A DNA stretch of 64,000 bases, taken from the NCBI GenBank assembly GCA_937974245.1, contig CALJKV010000105.1, forward strand, positions 1 through 64,000, written 5' to 3'. Under the pieces are notes generated by a model. The model was not told the DNA's origin, did no database searches, and was given only the letters and a program-made list of their open reading frames with translations. Positions 1-8,346 of this stretch are shown here, one piece after another. The translations under genes were made by a program, and so were the position numbers. Source of the stretch: an uncultured Chloroflexota bacterium (GTDB lineage: Bacteria > Chloroflexota > Anaerolineae > Aggregatilineales > Phototrophicaceae). Numbering within the stretch: the first letter of the stretch is position 1; each line of letters starts with the position of its first letter.

Positions 1-654
1 TATTATGCTGTGCCAACCCTTTACATAGATGCGACACGGCGCGCGGGCGGAATCCCGCTGCTGTTGCCCCCTGGCGATGGTTGGCAGGCAGCCCTGCCCT
101 GGCTGGACGCCGTGATTGTGACTGGCGGCAACGATGTCAGCCCGGCATGTTATAACGGCAACACGGCACACCCTAATCTGACGCCCGTGGACGATGAGCG
201 CGACTCGAGTGAGATTGACCTCATCCGTCACCTAGCCACCGGGGGTAAACCAGCGCTGTGTGTATGCCGAGGGATGCAGGTGATGAATGTCGCGCTGGGT
301 GGCACGCTGCATCCGCATATCCCGGACATCCGTGCCGAGGACATCCACCGGAATGCCGGTGATGGCTGGCGGCTGCACCCGGTACACGTCACGCCCGGAT
401 CGTCACTGGGTCGCATCATGGAAGCTAGCACGGTAACGACTTTCAGCGGGCATCACCAGGCGGTGAAGGACATCGCGCCGGGGCTGCAAGTGGCCGCCAC
501 TGCGCCCGATGGCATTGTCGAGGCATTGAGCCTGCCCGACCATCCCTGGCTAATCGGCGTGCAGTGGCATCCTGAAAAATCTGCAGCCGAAGATCCAACT
601 CAGCAGCGCCTGTTCGATGCGCTGGTCGTTGCGGCACAGAGCGTGACCGTCTGA
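1..654 (+). CDS. Class I glutamine amidotransferase-like hydrolase (peptidase C26), 5' end cut off
   Basis: The frame is open from base 1 (YYAVPTLYIDATRRAGGIP), so the true start lies upstream of the window; the GTG at 10 is probably internal. It matches the PuuD/gamma-glutamyl-GABA hydrolase family. Visible are the GGxDVxP segment (GGNDVSP), the nucleophile elbow CVCRGMQ with its catalytic Cys, and the C-terminal GVQWHPE supplying catalytic His and Glu. Such enzymes hydrolyse gamma-glutamyl amides in the cytoplasm, often in polyamine or amine catabolism. The actual substrate cannot be read from sequence. The next 440 bases hold a decayed gene, so no operon partner is visible downstream. Confidence 0.88.
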   Translation, partial: YYAVPTLYIDATRRAGGIPLLLPPGDGWQAALPWLDAVIVTGGNDVSPACYNGNTAHPNLTPVDDERDSSEIDLIRHLATGGKPALCVCRGMQVMNVALGGTLHPHIPDIRAEDIHRNAGDGWRLHPVHVTPGSSLGRIMEASTVTTFSGHHQAVKDIAPGLQVAATAPDGIVEALSLPDHPWLIGVQWHPEKSAAEDPTQQRLFDALVVAAQSVTV

Positions 655-668
655 ACAGCATTCAACCC

Positions 669-929
669 ATGACGATATATTTCTACAGCACTATGGCTGC
701 TTTTCAAACTTCTCCAGACACGGTTTTGAAGTAGACGCTATCTATTACAAGACCAGTGAACACTACTTCCAGGCCATGAAGTTCATTAATTCGCCCCAGG
801 ATATGGAAGATGTGCGCCGGGAGATCGCTATTGGGGTGCGGGTTCGGACGGTACGGGCAAAATATGCTAGGCATTATCCTGATGGAAACCCGCGCCATAC
901 TGCGGGCAGAAACAAGTGATTCCGGTTAA
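669..929 (+). pseudogene. Decayed NADAR (DUF1768/RibX-like) gene
   Basis: Three short segments in different frames together resemble the NADAR family. A start reads MTIYFYS from 669. After a frameshift, 692 onward reads YGCFSNFSRHGFEVD and then YYKTSEHYFQAMKF, the family hallmark. After a second shift, 867-926 reads LGIILMETRAILRAE and stops at 927, like the family C-terminus. About 50 middle residues are missing. NADAR enzymes act on ADP-ribose or N-glycosidic derivatives of riboflavin intermediates and nucleic acids. This copy cannot encode the full fold. The assignment rests on motif recognition by eye. Confidence 0.6.
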
Positions 930-1095
930 TTTCTCATGAGTCGTATGATAGTTTCGACCCGACAGCATTATCTGCCAGCGAAACTGTGCTAGAATACACA
1001 GATGCCGCACCGATTGATAACGCCCAATGGAGCATACATCTACACATTGGGCATTTCCCGTCAAAATCACGCCAGATAGAATCGAGAGGTCTCCC

Positions 1096-1566
1096 ATGAG
1101 CGAGGCTGTGAACCACCCCATGAGAGTCCCTGCGAGTGAGGACCTGTTCAGGGAGCATCGCGGACTGGGTATCAGTGTGATTGATTTTAAAGTAACACCA
1201 CCTGATAGCAGCGGCGTGCTGATTATCGAAAACACGTTTCACGCACCGGGCGGCCCCGCACGACATCTGCACCACGACCAGGACGAATGGTTCTATGCCC
1301 TGGAAGGTGAATTCATCATTGAAGTGGGGCAGACCCGGCTAATACTTAATCCCGGTGATTCGCTGCTGGCTCCACGCAATATACCGCATGTATGGGCGTA
1401 TACCGGCAATACATGCGGCAGAATGCTCATCACTTTCGTGCCTGCCGGCAAAATGGAAGCATTCTTCCGTAAGGTCACGCAGGCTAACGCCATGCCGCCC
1501 CAGGACCCGGCACTCTGGCGAGCACACGGTATGGAACTCCTGGGGCCGCCGCTGGTTGTCGAGTAG
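1096..1566 (+). CDS. Small cupin-domain protein
   Basis: A 156-residue single-domain cupin. The two cupin motifs are clear: RHLHHDQDEWFYALEGEF (His, His and Glu ligands of motif 1) and PGDSLLAPRNIPHVW (motif 2 with its His). It probably binds one divalent metal in a beta-barrel, with unknown enzymatic or sugar-binding function. I chose the ATG at 1096, which follows GAGAGGTCTCCC, because an in-frame ATG at 1027 adds a tail unlike cupins. It is a lone gene, convergent with the ABC exporter pair, whose stop lies 9 bases away. Confidence 0.8.
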   Translation: MSEAVNHPMRVPASEDLFREHRGLGISVIDFKVTPPDSSGVLIIENTFHAPGGPARHLHHDQDEWFYALEGEFIIEVGQTRLILNPGDSLLAPRNIPHVWAYTGNTCGRMLITFVPAGKMEAFFRKVTQANAMPPQDPALWRAHGMELLGPPLVVE

Positions 1567-1575
1567 AACCCTCTG

Positions 1576-2403
1576 TCAGGCGCTGTTTCGCGCCCGCTGC
1601 CAGGGCCATTGACCCACCGTGATGTTGCGGCCTTCAAAGCTCCACAAGGCTAAACCGAAGAAAACCGCCCCTACCGCCAGCAGAACAAGCAGCTTTCCAA
1701 CATCATGCCCCTCAGTGAAGACGCTCACAGCCGTGTTTACGTACGAGAAGAGCGAAAACGTCTTGAGCCAATGCAATGATTCAACCAGATTGCTGACTGA
1801 ATTGATGCCATAACTGGCGATGTAAAGGAAAATCATCAGCGTCATAGCCGAGCGTCGGCTGGGCATGAATGTCCCCAGGAAGAGGCTGACACCAAAGAGT
1901 GCCACCATAAGTGGATACGCCCCTAACAAAGCTCCGTAGAGCTGCATGGGAGTGGTGTCAATGGCGACATCGGTTGTCGCCGTGACGATCGCCAAGACGA
2001 GCGCGCTGCCCGCACCGAAAATGAGCATAATCAACAGGATCGCGATGAGAAGCGCCACCGTCTTCATCGCCACGATTTGCCACCGGTATAAAGGCATCGC
2101 CACGACCAGTTCGAGCGTGCCACTGTCTTCCTCACCGGCGAGCGTCCCGATAGCGAGCATGATGACGTTGACTCCCAAAATGATGGGAAGGATTTGTACA
2201 ACGATACTCGCGATATAGCCCGCGAAGGAGGCCAAATCCATCCCCAGCAGCTTGTAGAATTCCACATTGGCAAAAGCCGTCATCTGGTCGGCAAAGGAGG
2301 GGTAAACGCCAACATACAGCGCAGAGAACATTGAAAGGCCAATCCCCCAACCGATAACAGCACGCCAGCGCGAGAACAGTTCGTGTTTGAACAGGTTAAA
2401 CAT
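1576..2403 (-). CDS. ABC-2 type exporter permease
   Basis: A 275-residue integral membrane protein with about six hydrophobic segments and the layout of ABC-2 family permeases: a short cytoplasmic N-terminus (MFNLFKHELFSRWR), TM1, a large outside loop, then a TM2-3 hairpin with the family's EEDSGTLELVVAMPLYRW cytoplasmic coupling segment. The last cytoplasmic stretch is GRNITVGQWPWQ. Its start lies 2 bases from the stop of the ATPase gene, so the pair is one transcription unit and should form one exporter. The substrate is unknown; related pairs export antibiotics, peptides or lipids. Confidence 0.87.
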   Translation of the reverse strand: MFNLFKHELFSRWRAVIGWGIGLSMFSALYVGVYPSFADQMTAFANVEFYKLLGMDLASFAGYIASIVVQILPIILGVNVIMLAIGTLAGEEDSGTLELVVAMPLYRWQIVAMKTVALLIAILLIMLIFGAGSALVLAIVTATTDVAIDTTPMQLYGALLGAYPLMVALFGVSLFLGTFMPSRRSAMTLMIFLYIASYGINSVSNLVESLHWLKTFSLFSYVNTAVSVFTEGHDVGKLLVLLAVGAVFFGLALWSFEGRNITVGQWPWQRARNSA

Positions 2404-2405
2404 GC

Positions 2406-3311
2406 TTATTTGCCTCCATTGATGGTACGGCCATAAAAGTTGAGGAAGATTTCTTCCAGCGTGACCTGGGGCGACTCCACATCCTGAATCTGATACGGAA
2501 CGGCGACTTCCATAACTTTCGCCAGGCCGCTGCGGACTTCCAGCATGACCATCTGTCCGTCGCGCCCTGTTTCCGTGACACCGTCCATTGTGAAAGCATC
2601 GGCGGGGGGCATATTCTGGAAGGTGAGATGCAGCCGTTTGAATGCCTGTTTGGTCAACGACTCCACGCTGGCGGTCTGGATAAGCTGACCATCGCGGATG
2701 ATGCCAACCCGGTCACACACGGACTGAACCTCCGGCAAAATATGTGAGGAAAAGAAGACGGTGCGCCCATCGGCTTTGACTTCCTGCACCAATTCCATCA
2801 CGGTTTGCTGCACCAGCGGGTCTAAGCCACTCGTCGGTTCATCCAGGATCAGCAGGTCGGGCTTGTCCATAAAGGCCGCCACGACTCCGACTTTCTGTTT
2901 GTTCCCGCGTGAATACTCTTTCATCTTACGGGTCGGGTCGAGGTCAAGGCGCTGGCAGAGCTGGTCCCGATAATGTTTATCCGTACTGCCGTCTTGGAGG
3001 GATGCCAGCATATCCAGGAAGGCATTGGCTCGCATGTTGGGATAGAGATTGAGTTCGCCCGGCAGGTAGCTCAGACGTTTACGGATGGCGACGCCTTCTT
3101 TCTGGCAATCCATCCCGAAAATGGTAGCACGCCCCGAACTTGGGTGGATAACATCCATCAGTACCCGCTGCGTCGTCGTTTTGCCGGCGCCGTTCGGCCC
3201 CAGAAATCCAAACACCTCGCCCTGCTCTACGGCCAGGTTCACTTTTTCAATACCACGATGTTTCCCGTAGTACACGGTTAAATCGTGGGTTTCAATCACG
3301 TTGATACCCAT
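2406..3311 (-). CDS. ABC exporter ATP-binding protein
   Basis: A 301-residue single nucleotide-binding domain of the CcmA/NatA type. Visible are Walker A (GPNGAGKTT, about residues 39-47), the signature region (EYSRGNKQKVG, where Arg replaces the usual second Gly-like position), Walker B LLILDEPTSGLDP and the switch His (SSHI). About 80 C-terminal residues follow, as in drug and lipid exporters. An in-frame ATG at 3362 exists, but the ATG at 3311 follows GGAAAGGAAG by about 5 bases and gives the normal family N-terminus (MGINVIETHDLTV). It is translated just ahead of the permease gene. Confidence 0.9.
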   Translation of the reverse strand: MGINVIETHDLTVYYGKHRGIEKVNLAVEQGEVFGFLGPNGAGKTTTQRVLMDVIHPSSGRATIFGMDCQKEGVAIRKRLSYLPGELNLYPNMRANAFLDMLASLQDGSTDKHYRDQLCQRLDLDPTRKMKEYSRGNKQKVGVVAAFMDKPDLLILDEPTSGLDPLVQQTVMELVQEVKADGRTVFFSSHILPEVQSVCDRVGIIRDGQLIQTASVESLTKQAFKRLHLTFQNMPPADAFTMDGVTETGRDGQMVMLEVRSGLAKVMEVAVPYQIQDVESPQVTLEEIFLNFYGRTINGGK

Positions 3312-3434
3312 CGCATCTTCCTTTCCGGTTGCACTGTGCTGCTGGTCGTTGTCCTTCGCCAACCGGCATCAGCTTCATATTTGCGTTATCGTATCAGGGG
3401 AACATGCAAAACGGTATGGTCTCAGATGGTAGAA

Positions 3435-3456
3435 TACCCCCAATGATTGGGGGGTA
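3435..3456 (-). terminator. Inverted repeat between MFS and ABC genes, possible terminator
   Basis: TACCCCCAAT and ATTGGGGGGTA form a near-perfect stem around a GA loop, just past the 3' end of the MFS gene on the minus strand. Only a weak T stretch follows, so termination is plausible but not certain. It could equally be a protein-binding dyad upstream of the ABC pair. Confidence 0.4.
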
Positions 3457-3484
3457 CGAAAATTGCCGATTCATACCGGTCAGT

Positions 3485-4696
3485 TCAGGCAAGCTGCACG
3501 ACTCGCCGAGGCTTGAGGGCTTGCAGGCCGAACAGCCCGACAATCGCCAGCCCTGACCAGAAGATGAAGGGCAAACCGGGAGTAATCACCGCAAGGCTGT
3601 TGCCAACAGGCGGTGCGAGCAACGTGCCGATGGACGCGCAGGCCAGCACAAACCCGGTCACTGTGCCAGCATATTCCGCGCCAATACCGTCCAAATCCAC
3701 AGCCGTCGCCAGAAAAACCGCCATAAACCCATCACGCACCATCCCCGCCAGCACCAGCGCAGCGAAGATCAGCGGGCCGCTGACAAACGACAGCCCGCCT
3801 ACACCAGCGGCCATCACAATCATCAGTGCAGCCAGGATGGTTCGACGTGAACCCAGGCGGACGGCATTGAAGGAAATGGGAATAACAAACACGAGGCTAA
3901 CAAGGTGGAAAAGTGACGAAGCGCCGTCGGCGCTCTGCGCTTCCCAGCCCTGCCCGCGTAAGTAAAGGGGCAGATAACCGAGCGCCCCCTGGACGCAGCT
4001 ATTGAAGCCGAGCAAGGCCCAACCCAGCAGCCAGATTTGCCGCATCCTGGCGATATATGCCAGATTCTTCCAGATGGATGTGCGCGCGTTTTTTACCCCT
4101 GTGTTCGTTTTCACAGTGGGAAACTGCCGCGTGAAATACCAGGGGATTGCCAACAGCATCGCCAGCCCACCGTACAGATACAACACCGCCCGCCAGCCAC
4201 CCAGCAGCGGCGAAAGCACCGCCGCACTTACGAGGGCGCTTATCATGAAACCCAACGCCATCGCCATCGAGATAATCCCGGTCGCCCGACCTACCTGCTT
4301 GCCGGGGAACCATAGGCCGCACGTTTTGAGGATGTTCGTCTGCACAACGGGTGAAATAAAGCCGAACACGAATGCGAGTGCCATCAATCCGGCAAAATCC
4401 TGTGCGATCCCCCGCAGCGCCCCAGCAGCGCCTACGAGGATACACATGATGATGAGGATGCGCCTTGGGCCGAACTGGTCACTGATGACCCCGCCTAGCA
4501 GGACGGTGACAATCCCTGGCAAAGCGCCAATCCCCCACACCATGCCAATCTGTATCACGTCCAGTCCCAGGTCGCGAGAGATTTCCTCAAACAGTACGGA
4601 TAAACACATGGATGGAATCGCGACTGTCAAGGCGGATGTCAGGGCAGACAGGAGGAGGATATACCATCGGTAGCGGCTCTGCGTCGGTGCGATCAT
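3485..4696 (-). CDS. MFS transporter
   Basis: A 403-residue 12-TM major facilitator. The first half has a loop 2-3 motif (GGVISDQFGPRRILI) of MFS motif A type; a related RLGSRRTILAA lies at the equivalent position of the second half. The chosen start is M-IAPTQSRYRWYILL, giving the usual short cytoplasmic N-terminus before TM1; the frame stays open 35 codons further upstream, but that tail is polar and unlike the family. It is divergent from the KDPG aldolase gene, so it may take up or export a related carboxylate. That link is inference from position only. Confidence 0.85.
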   Translation of the reverse strand: MIAPTQSRYRWYILLLSALTSALTVAIPSMCLSVLFEEISRDLGLDVIQIGMVWGIGALPGIVTVLLGGVISDQFGPRRILIIMCILVGAAGALRGIAQDFAGLMALAFVFGFISPVVQTNILKTCGLWFPGKQVGRATGIISMAMALGFMISALVSAAVLSPLLGGWRAVLYLYGGLAMLLAIPWYFTRQFPTVKTNTGVKNARTSIWKNLAYIARMRQIWLLGWALLGFNSCVQGALGYLPLYLRGQGWEAQSADGASSLFHLVSLVFVIPISFNAVRLGSRRTILAALMIVMAAGVGGLSFVSGPLIFAALVLAGMVRDGFMAVFLATAVDLDGIGAEYAGTVTGFVLACASIGTLLAPPVGNSLAVITPGLPFIFWSGLAIVGLFGLQALKPRRVVQLA

Positions 4697-4974
4697 GATG
4701 AGTTCAGGATACCTTCTGCGAAAAACGTGAGGCTGATTGTAGTTTTGGCGCTGCGGGCGGTCAACGTCATGTGGACTGATGGACTCATCCCCAGTCGACA
4801 CTCACCACCAATACCGCCTTCGGTATCGCCTCGATGCTGCGCCACATCCTGCTGTGGCCTTATCCGAGTATTTCGCTGCACTTTCGGTTCTCCTCCGCTG
4901 AATCGAAGCAGGTTTGTTGTATCCCCCTATCGGAAAAACCACATATTGCCTCCAGCTTCCTCAATGCTGGAAAT

Positions 4975-5003
4975 TTGACAAACTATCAACAGATGGCTAT
5001 ACT
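4975..5003 (+). promoter_or_regulatory. Sigma70-type promoter ahead of the sugar-acid island
   Basis: TTGACA (4975-4980), a 17-base spacer and TATACT (4998-5003) give a near-consensus vegetative promoter. Initiation near 5010 would leave a roughly 45-base leader before the aldolase ATG at 5056. It is the best promoter match noticed in the window and lies at the head of a run of co-directional catabolic genes. Confidence 0.75.
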
Positions 5004-5011
5004 ACTTTTAT

Positions 5012-5030
5012 TGGATAAAAACTATTTTCA
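5012..5030 (+). promoter_or_regulatory. Possible IclR-type operator downstream of the -10 box
   Basis: TGGATAAAAACTATTTTCA is an imperfect dyad with the TGGA...TTTCA ends seen in IclR-family operators. It covers the predicted transcription start, where a bound repressor would block initiation. The regulator could be the IclR protein encoded at 9429-10226. The dyad is weak, so this is only a candidate. Confidence 0.3.
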
Positions 5031-5055
5031 CTGTATAAAAATTAGTAGATTAACC

Positions 5056-5718
5056 ATGATAGTTGAATCAGTTTTAAACCACATTTTTGAAACAGGAATT
5101 ATCGCGATCATGCGTGCCAGCAGCGCTGATGGTCTGATGGCTGCGGCGGAGGCACTCGTCGAAGGCGGTGTCACGGCCATCGAGGTCACGCTAACCACAC
5201 CGGGTGCGCTGCGCCTGATTGAGCAAGCCACGGCACGAAACCAGACGGGATTAGTCTTTGGAGCGGGGTCTGTGCTGGATCCTGAAAGTGCCCGCGCCGC
5301 TATCCTCTCCGGGGCGCAGTTTATCGTCTGTCCAACACTCAAAGTCCAAACAATCGAACTATGCAAACGTTACAGTGTTCCTGTCATGCCAGGAGCATAC
5401 ACGCCCACTGAGGTATTGACCGCCTGGGAGGCCGGGGCCGATCTGGTCAAACTATTCCCAGCAGATATAGGAGGGCCAGCTTATCTGAAAGCCATCAAGG
5501 CTCCTCTCCCTCAGGTGCGGATTGCGCCAGTGGGAGGCGTCAACCTGGATACGATCAGTGCGTTTATCCACGCCGGAGCCGATGCGCTGGGTGTGGGAGG
5601 CGCACTGGTCAGCCAGTCCCTGCTTGACTCGGGAGACTATTCGACCCTCACCGAGCGCGCCCGCCGTTACCGCGAAGCAGTTGACCGCGTTCGTTCCGAA
5701 ATCCACACCGGCGCTTAG
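5056..5718 (+). CDS. eda: 2-keto-3-deoxy-6-phosphogluconate (KDPG) aldolase family
   Basis: A 220-residue class I aldolase of the KDPG/KHG family, usual length. Seen are the catalytic Glu region (AIEVTLTTPGAL), IMRASS near the N-terminus (phosphate/substrate Arg), the Schiff-base Lys in DLVKLFPADIGG, and the phosphate-binding VGGVN and GVGGAL loops. It would split KDPG, or the related 6-phosphogalactonate, to pyruvate and a triose phosphate in the cytoplasm. The start MIVESVLNHIFETG fits the family; the frame is open further upstream but crosses the promoter. A PfkB kinase of KDG type encoded at 13048 would make its substrate. Confidence 0.9.
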   Translation: MIVESVLNHIFETGIIAIMRASSADGLMAAAEALVEGGVTAIEVTLTTPGALRLIEQATARNQTGLVFGAGSVLDPESARAAILSGAQFIVCPTLKVQTIELCKRYSVPVMPGAYTPTEVLTAWEAGADLVKLFPADIGGPAYLKAIKAPLPQVRIAPVGGVNLDTISAFIHAGADALGVGGALVSQSLLDSGDYSTLTERARRYREAVDRVRSEIHTGA

Positions 5719-5739
5719 TATCCAGATAGACTTCAGGAA

Positions 5740-7245
5740 ATGACCACTCCTCTCTTAGAAGTCATCCAGGTCAATAAGACCTTCCCTGGCACGCATGCCC
5801 TCAAGGATGTCGATTTCCAGCTCCTGCCGGGTGAGGTTCATGCCATAATGGGGGAAAATGGGGCGGGTAAATCCACTCTCATGCATATCATATCCGGTGT
5901 ATATCAGCCTGATTCAGGGGACGTCCGCATCGAGGGTCGACCTGTCATCATGGCAAATACCCGTCAGGCTCAAGAACTGGGCATCGGCATGGTCTTTCAG
6001 GAGTTGAGTCTGGCGCCAGGGCTGAGTATCGCCGAGAACGTTTTTGCTAATCGTGCGCCAACACGCTCCATCGGGACGATCAGGTGGTCAGAATTGTATA
6101 ACCAGACCCGTGATCTGCTGGCACAGTTTGACATCGATATTGACCCCAGTACGCTGGTACGCAACCTGAACCTGACCACGCGACAAGTGGTTGAGATCGT
6201 CAAGGCTTTATCGCTCAACGCGCGTATCCTGCTCCTGGATGAGCCGACATCAGCTTTGCCGCCCAGCGAGGTCGAGCGTCTGTTTGCAGTCATCCGCCGT
6301 CTGAAAGATCGGGGCATTGGTATCGTTTACATCAGCCACCGTATTCCGGAGGTCATGGAAATTGCCGATCGTGTCACCGTGTTGCGGGACGGCCGGTGCG
6401 TTGGAAATCATCCCACTCAGGAACTGACCCCCGATACGATTATCGAGATGATGGTGGGGCGTAAGCTGGCTGAGATCGTTCCCGAACGGCACACAAAGAC
6501 CGGCAAAGAACTGCTCTGCGTCCAGGGATTATCTCACGCGAAGTTCTTCACGGATGTGTCTTTTACGCTTCGTCAGGGCGAGATTGTCGGCGTTGCCGCC
6601 TTGATGGGTGCTGGACATAGTGAGCTGTTGCAGGCACTGGTAGGCGCACAAAAGGTAGCCAAAGGAACAATCTCTATCAGCGGCCAGCGAGTGCATATCA
6701 ACTCACCGGAGACTGCCTTCGCGCTTGGCATGGCTTATCTGCCGGAGGAACGAAAGAGCGATGGACTGTTCCTCAAGATGACGTTGAGGCAGAACATTTC
6801 TGTTACAGCCCTGAACCTCTTTGCCCGCCTCGGCATCATGAACCCTCGCAAGGAAGCCCAGGTAGCCCAGAGCTATGTTGAACGATTGGGAATTCGCACC
6901 CCCGGCGTAGGTCAGTTAGTGGGACGGCTGAGCGGTGGCAACCAGCAGAAGGTGCTGCTCTCCAAGTGGCTACTCCGGCACCCGAGTATCCTCGTTATCG
7001 ATGAGCCAACCAAGGGTGTTGATATAGGGGCCAAGCTGGAGATCCATGATCTGCTGCGCGAACTCGCCGAGCAAGGGGCGGCGATTTTATTCGTGTCCTC
7101 TGAGTTTCCGGAGATCATTAACCTGGCTGATCGTATCCTGGTCATGTACGCCGGACGTATCCAGGGGGAAGTCCATGCGGGCCAGGCTACGGAACAGAAT
7201 CTCTTGTTGATGGCCTCTGGGTATACGAACGAAGCACGAGCTTAA
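5740..7245 (+). CDS. Sugar ABC importer ATPase, RbsA/MglA type (importer 1)
   Basis: A 501-residue protein with two fused nucleotide-binding halves, as in ribose, galactose and xylose importers. The first half has Walker A GENGAGKST, Walker B LLLDEPTSALPPSE and a degenerate signature (NLTTRQVVEIVKAL). The second half has a degenerate Walker A (LMGAGHSE) but a full LSGGNQQKV signature and VIDEPTKGVD. This asymmetry is normal for the family. The ATG sits right after CAGGAA. The permease gene follows after 17 bases and the binding-protein gene after that, so one complete importer is encoded in a row. The pentose, hexose or sugar-acid specificity is not readable. Confidence 0.93.
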   Translation: MTTPLLEVIQVNKTFPGTHALKDVDFQLLPGEVHAIMGENGAGKSTLMHIISGVYQPDSGDVRIEGRPVIMANTRQAQELGIGMVFQELSLAPGLSIAENVFANRAPTRSIGTIRWSELYNQTRDLLAQFDIDIDPSTLVRNLNLTTRQVVEIVKALSLNARILLLDEPTSALPPSEVERLFAVIRRLKDRGIGIVYISHRIPEVMEIADRVTVLRDGRCVGNHPTQELTPDTIIEMMVGRKLAEIVPERHTKTGKELLCVQGLSHAKFFTDVSFTLRQGEIVGVAALMGAGHSELLQALVGAQKVAKGTISISGQRVHINSPETAFALGMAYLPEERKSDGLFLKMTLRQNISVTALNLFARLGIMNPRKEAQVAQSYVERLGIRTPGVGQLVGRLSGGNQQKVLLSKWLLRHPSILVIDEPTKGVDIGAKLEIHDLLRELAEQGAAILFVSSEFPEIINLADRILVMYAGRIQGEVHAGQATEQNLLLMASGYTNEARA

Positions 7246-7262
7246 GGTGAATAGGTAAGGTC

Positions 7263-8255
7263 ATGGCGGAAGAAACTACGACACCAGCGCACAAACGGGG
7301 TATTCAGGACCGCCCTCTCTGGCGGTTGATCCTCAGCACGCGTGAAATGCCACTGCTTATCATCATCCTGGTGACCGTATTTGTGATGGCAAACCGCAAT
7401 CCGAACTTCCTGACGGTAGGTAACCTACGCGCCGTAACTGTTGGCTTCACACCTACTGCAATCATCGCGGTGGGGATGAGCATCCTGCTCGTATCGGGAG
7501 GTTTTGACCTGTCAGTGGGGTCGGTGCTGGCGCTCAGCGGCACGATCTGTGCTTACCTGGTGCTGAATGGCATGGCGCAGCCACTGGCCGTGCTGGTTGT
7601 GCTCGCTATGGGAGCGCTGATCGGCATGGCGAACGGCCTGATGGTCACCAAGCTCAAGATCAACCCGCTGATCGCGACGCTCGGCGCGCTGTCCATTGCT
7701 CGTGGTCTGGCCCAGGTCCTCACTGAAAGCCGCTCGATAAGCGGCCTGCCCGAATCATTTGGTACGGTGGGCAATACCCTACTAGGTGATGTGCCCTACA
7801 TGGTGATCATCATGTTGGTCCTGGTCATCATCGGTGATCTGGTTCTGCGCCATACACGCTTCTTCCGGCAGGTGTACTACATCGGAAGCAACGAAAATGC
7901 AGCCCGGCTATCAGGTATCGCGGTTGATCGAATGCGCATCCTGGTCTACATGCTCACATCCGGGTTCGCGGCGCTTGCCGGGATTCTGCTGGCCTCGCGC
8001 CTCGAAGCCGGGACGCCCACAGCCGCCATCGGCCTGGAATTAACGGTTCTGGCGGCTTGTGTCATTGGTGGGGCGAGCTTGAGCGGGGGCGAGGGCACTG
8101 TATTTGGTGCCTTTCTTGGCGTGGTCTTTATTGGCCTGGTTCAAAACATTATGACGGTGGAGCGCGTATCGATCTTCTGGCAGCAAGCGGTCACCGGAGC
8201 CATCCTGGTGGCTGCCGTGACTATAGATCAACTCATCAAGCGACGCGGGAGTTGA
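7263..8255 (+). CDS. Sugar ABC importer permease, RbsC type (importer 1)
   Basis: A 330-residue hydrophobic protein with about ten TM segments. Family marks are GGFDLSVGSVLALSG, GMANGLMVTKLKINPLIATLGALS, the YYIGSNENAARLSGI cytoplasmic loop and GGASLSGGEGTVFGAFLG near the end. The cytoplasmic N-terminus of about 25 residues is polar. It forms the membrane channel for the substrate delivered by the binding protein encoded next. It is preceded by AGGTGAATAGGTAAGGTC, giving a ribosome-binding site. Confidence 0.93.
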   Translation: MAEETTTPAHKRGIQDRPLWRLILSTREMPLLIIILVTVFVMANRNPNFLTVGNLRAVTVGFTPTAIIAVGMSILLVSGGFDLSVGSVLALSGTICAYLVLNGMAQPLAVLVVLAMGALIGMANGLMVTKLKINPLIATLGALSIARGLAQVLTESRSISGLPESFGTVGNTLLGDVPYMVIIMLVLVIIGDLVLRHTRFFRQVYYIGSNENAARLSGIAVDRMRILVYMLTSGFAALAGILLASRLEAGTPTAAIGLELTVLAACVIGGASLSGGEGTVFGAFLGVVFIGLVQNIMTVERVSIFWQQAVTGAILVAAVTIDQLIKRRGS

Positions 8256-8346
8256 TGTTACTGAGCGTGTGTTAGCAGGCACCTCGATTTCCAAGTATGC
8301 CTGTTGAGTAAAGTATTGTAAAAACTTTGATATGAAAGGAAATGTT

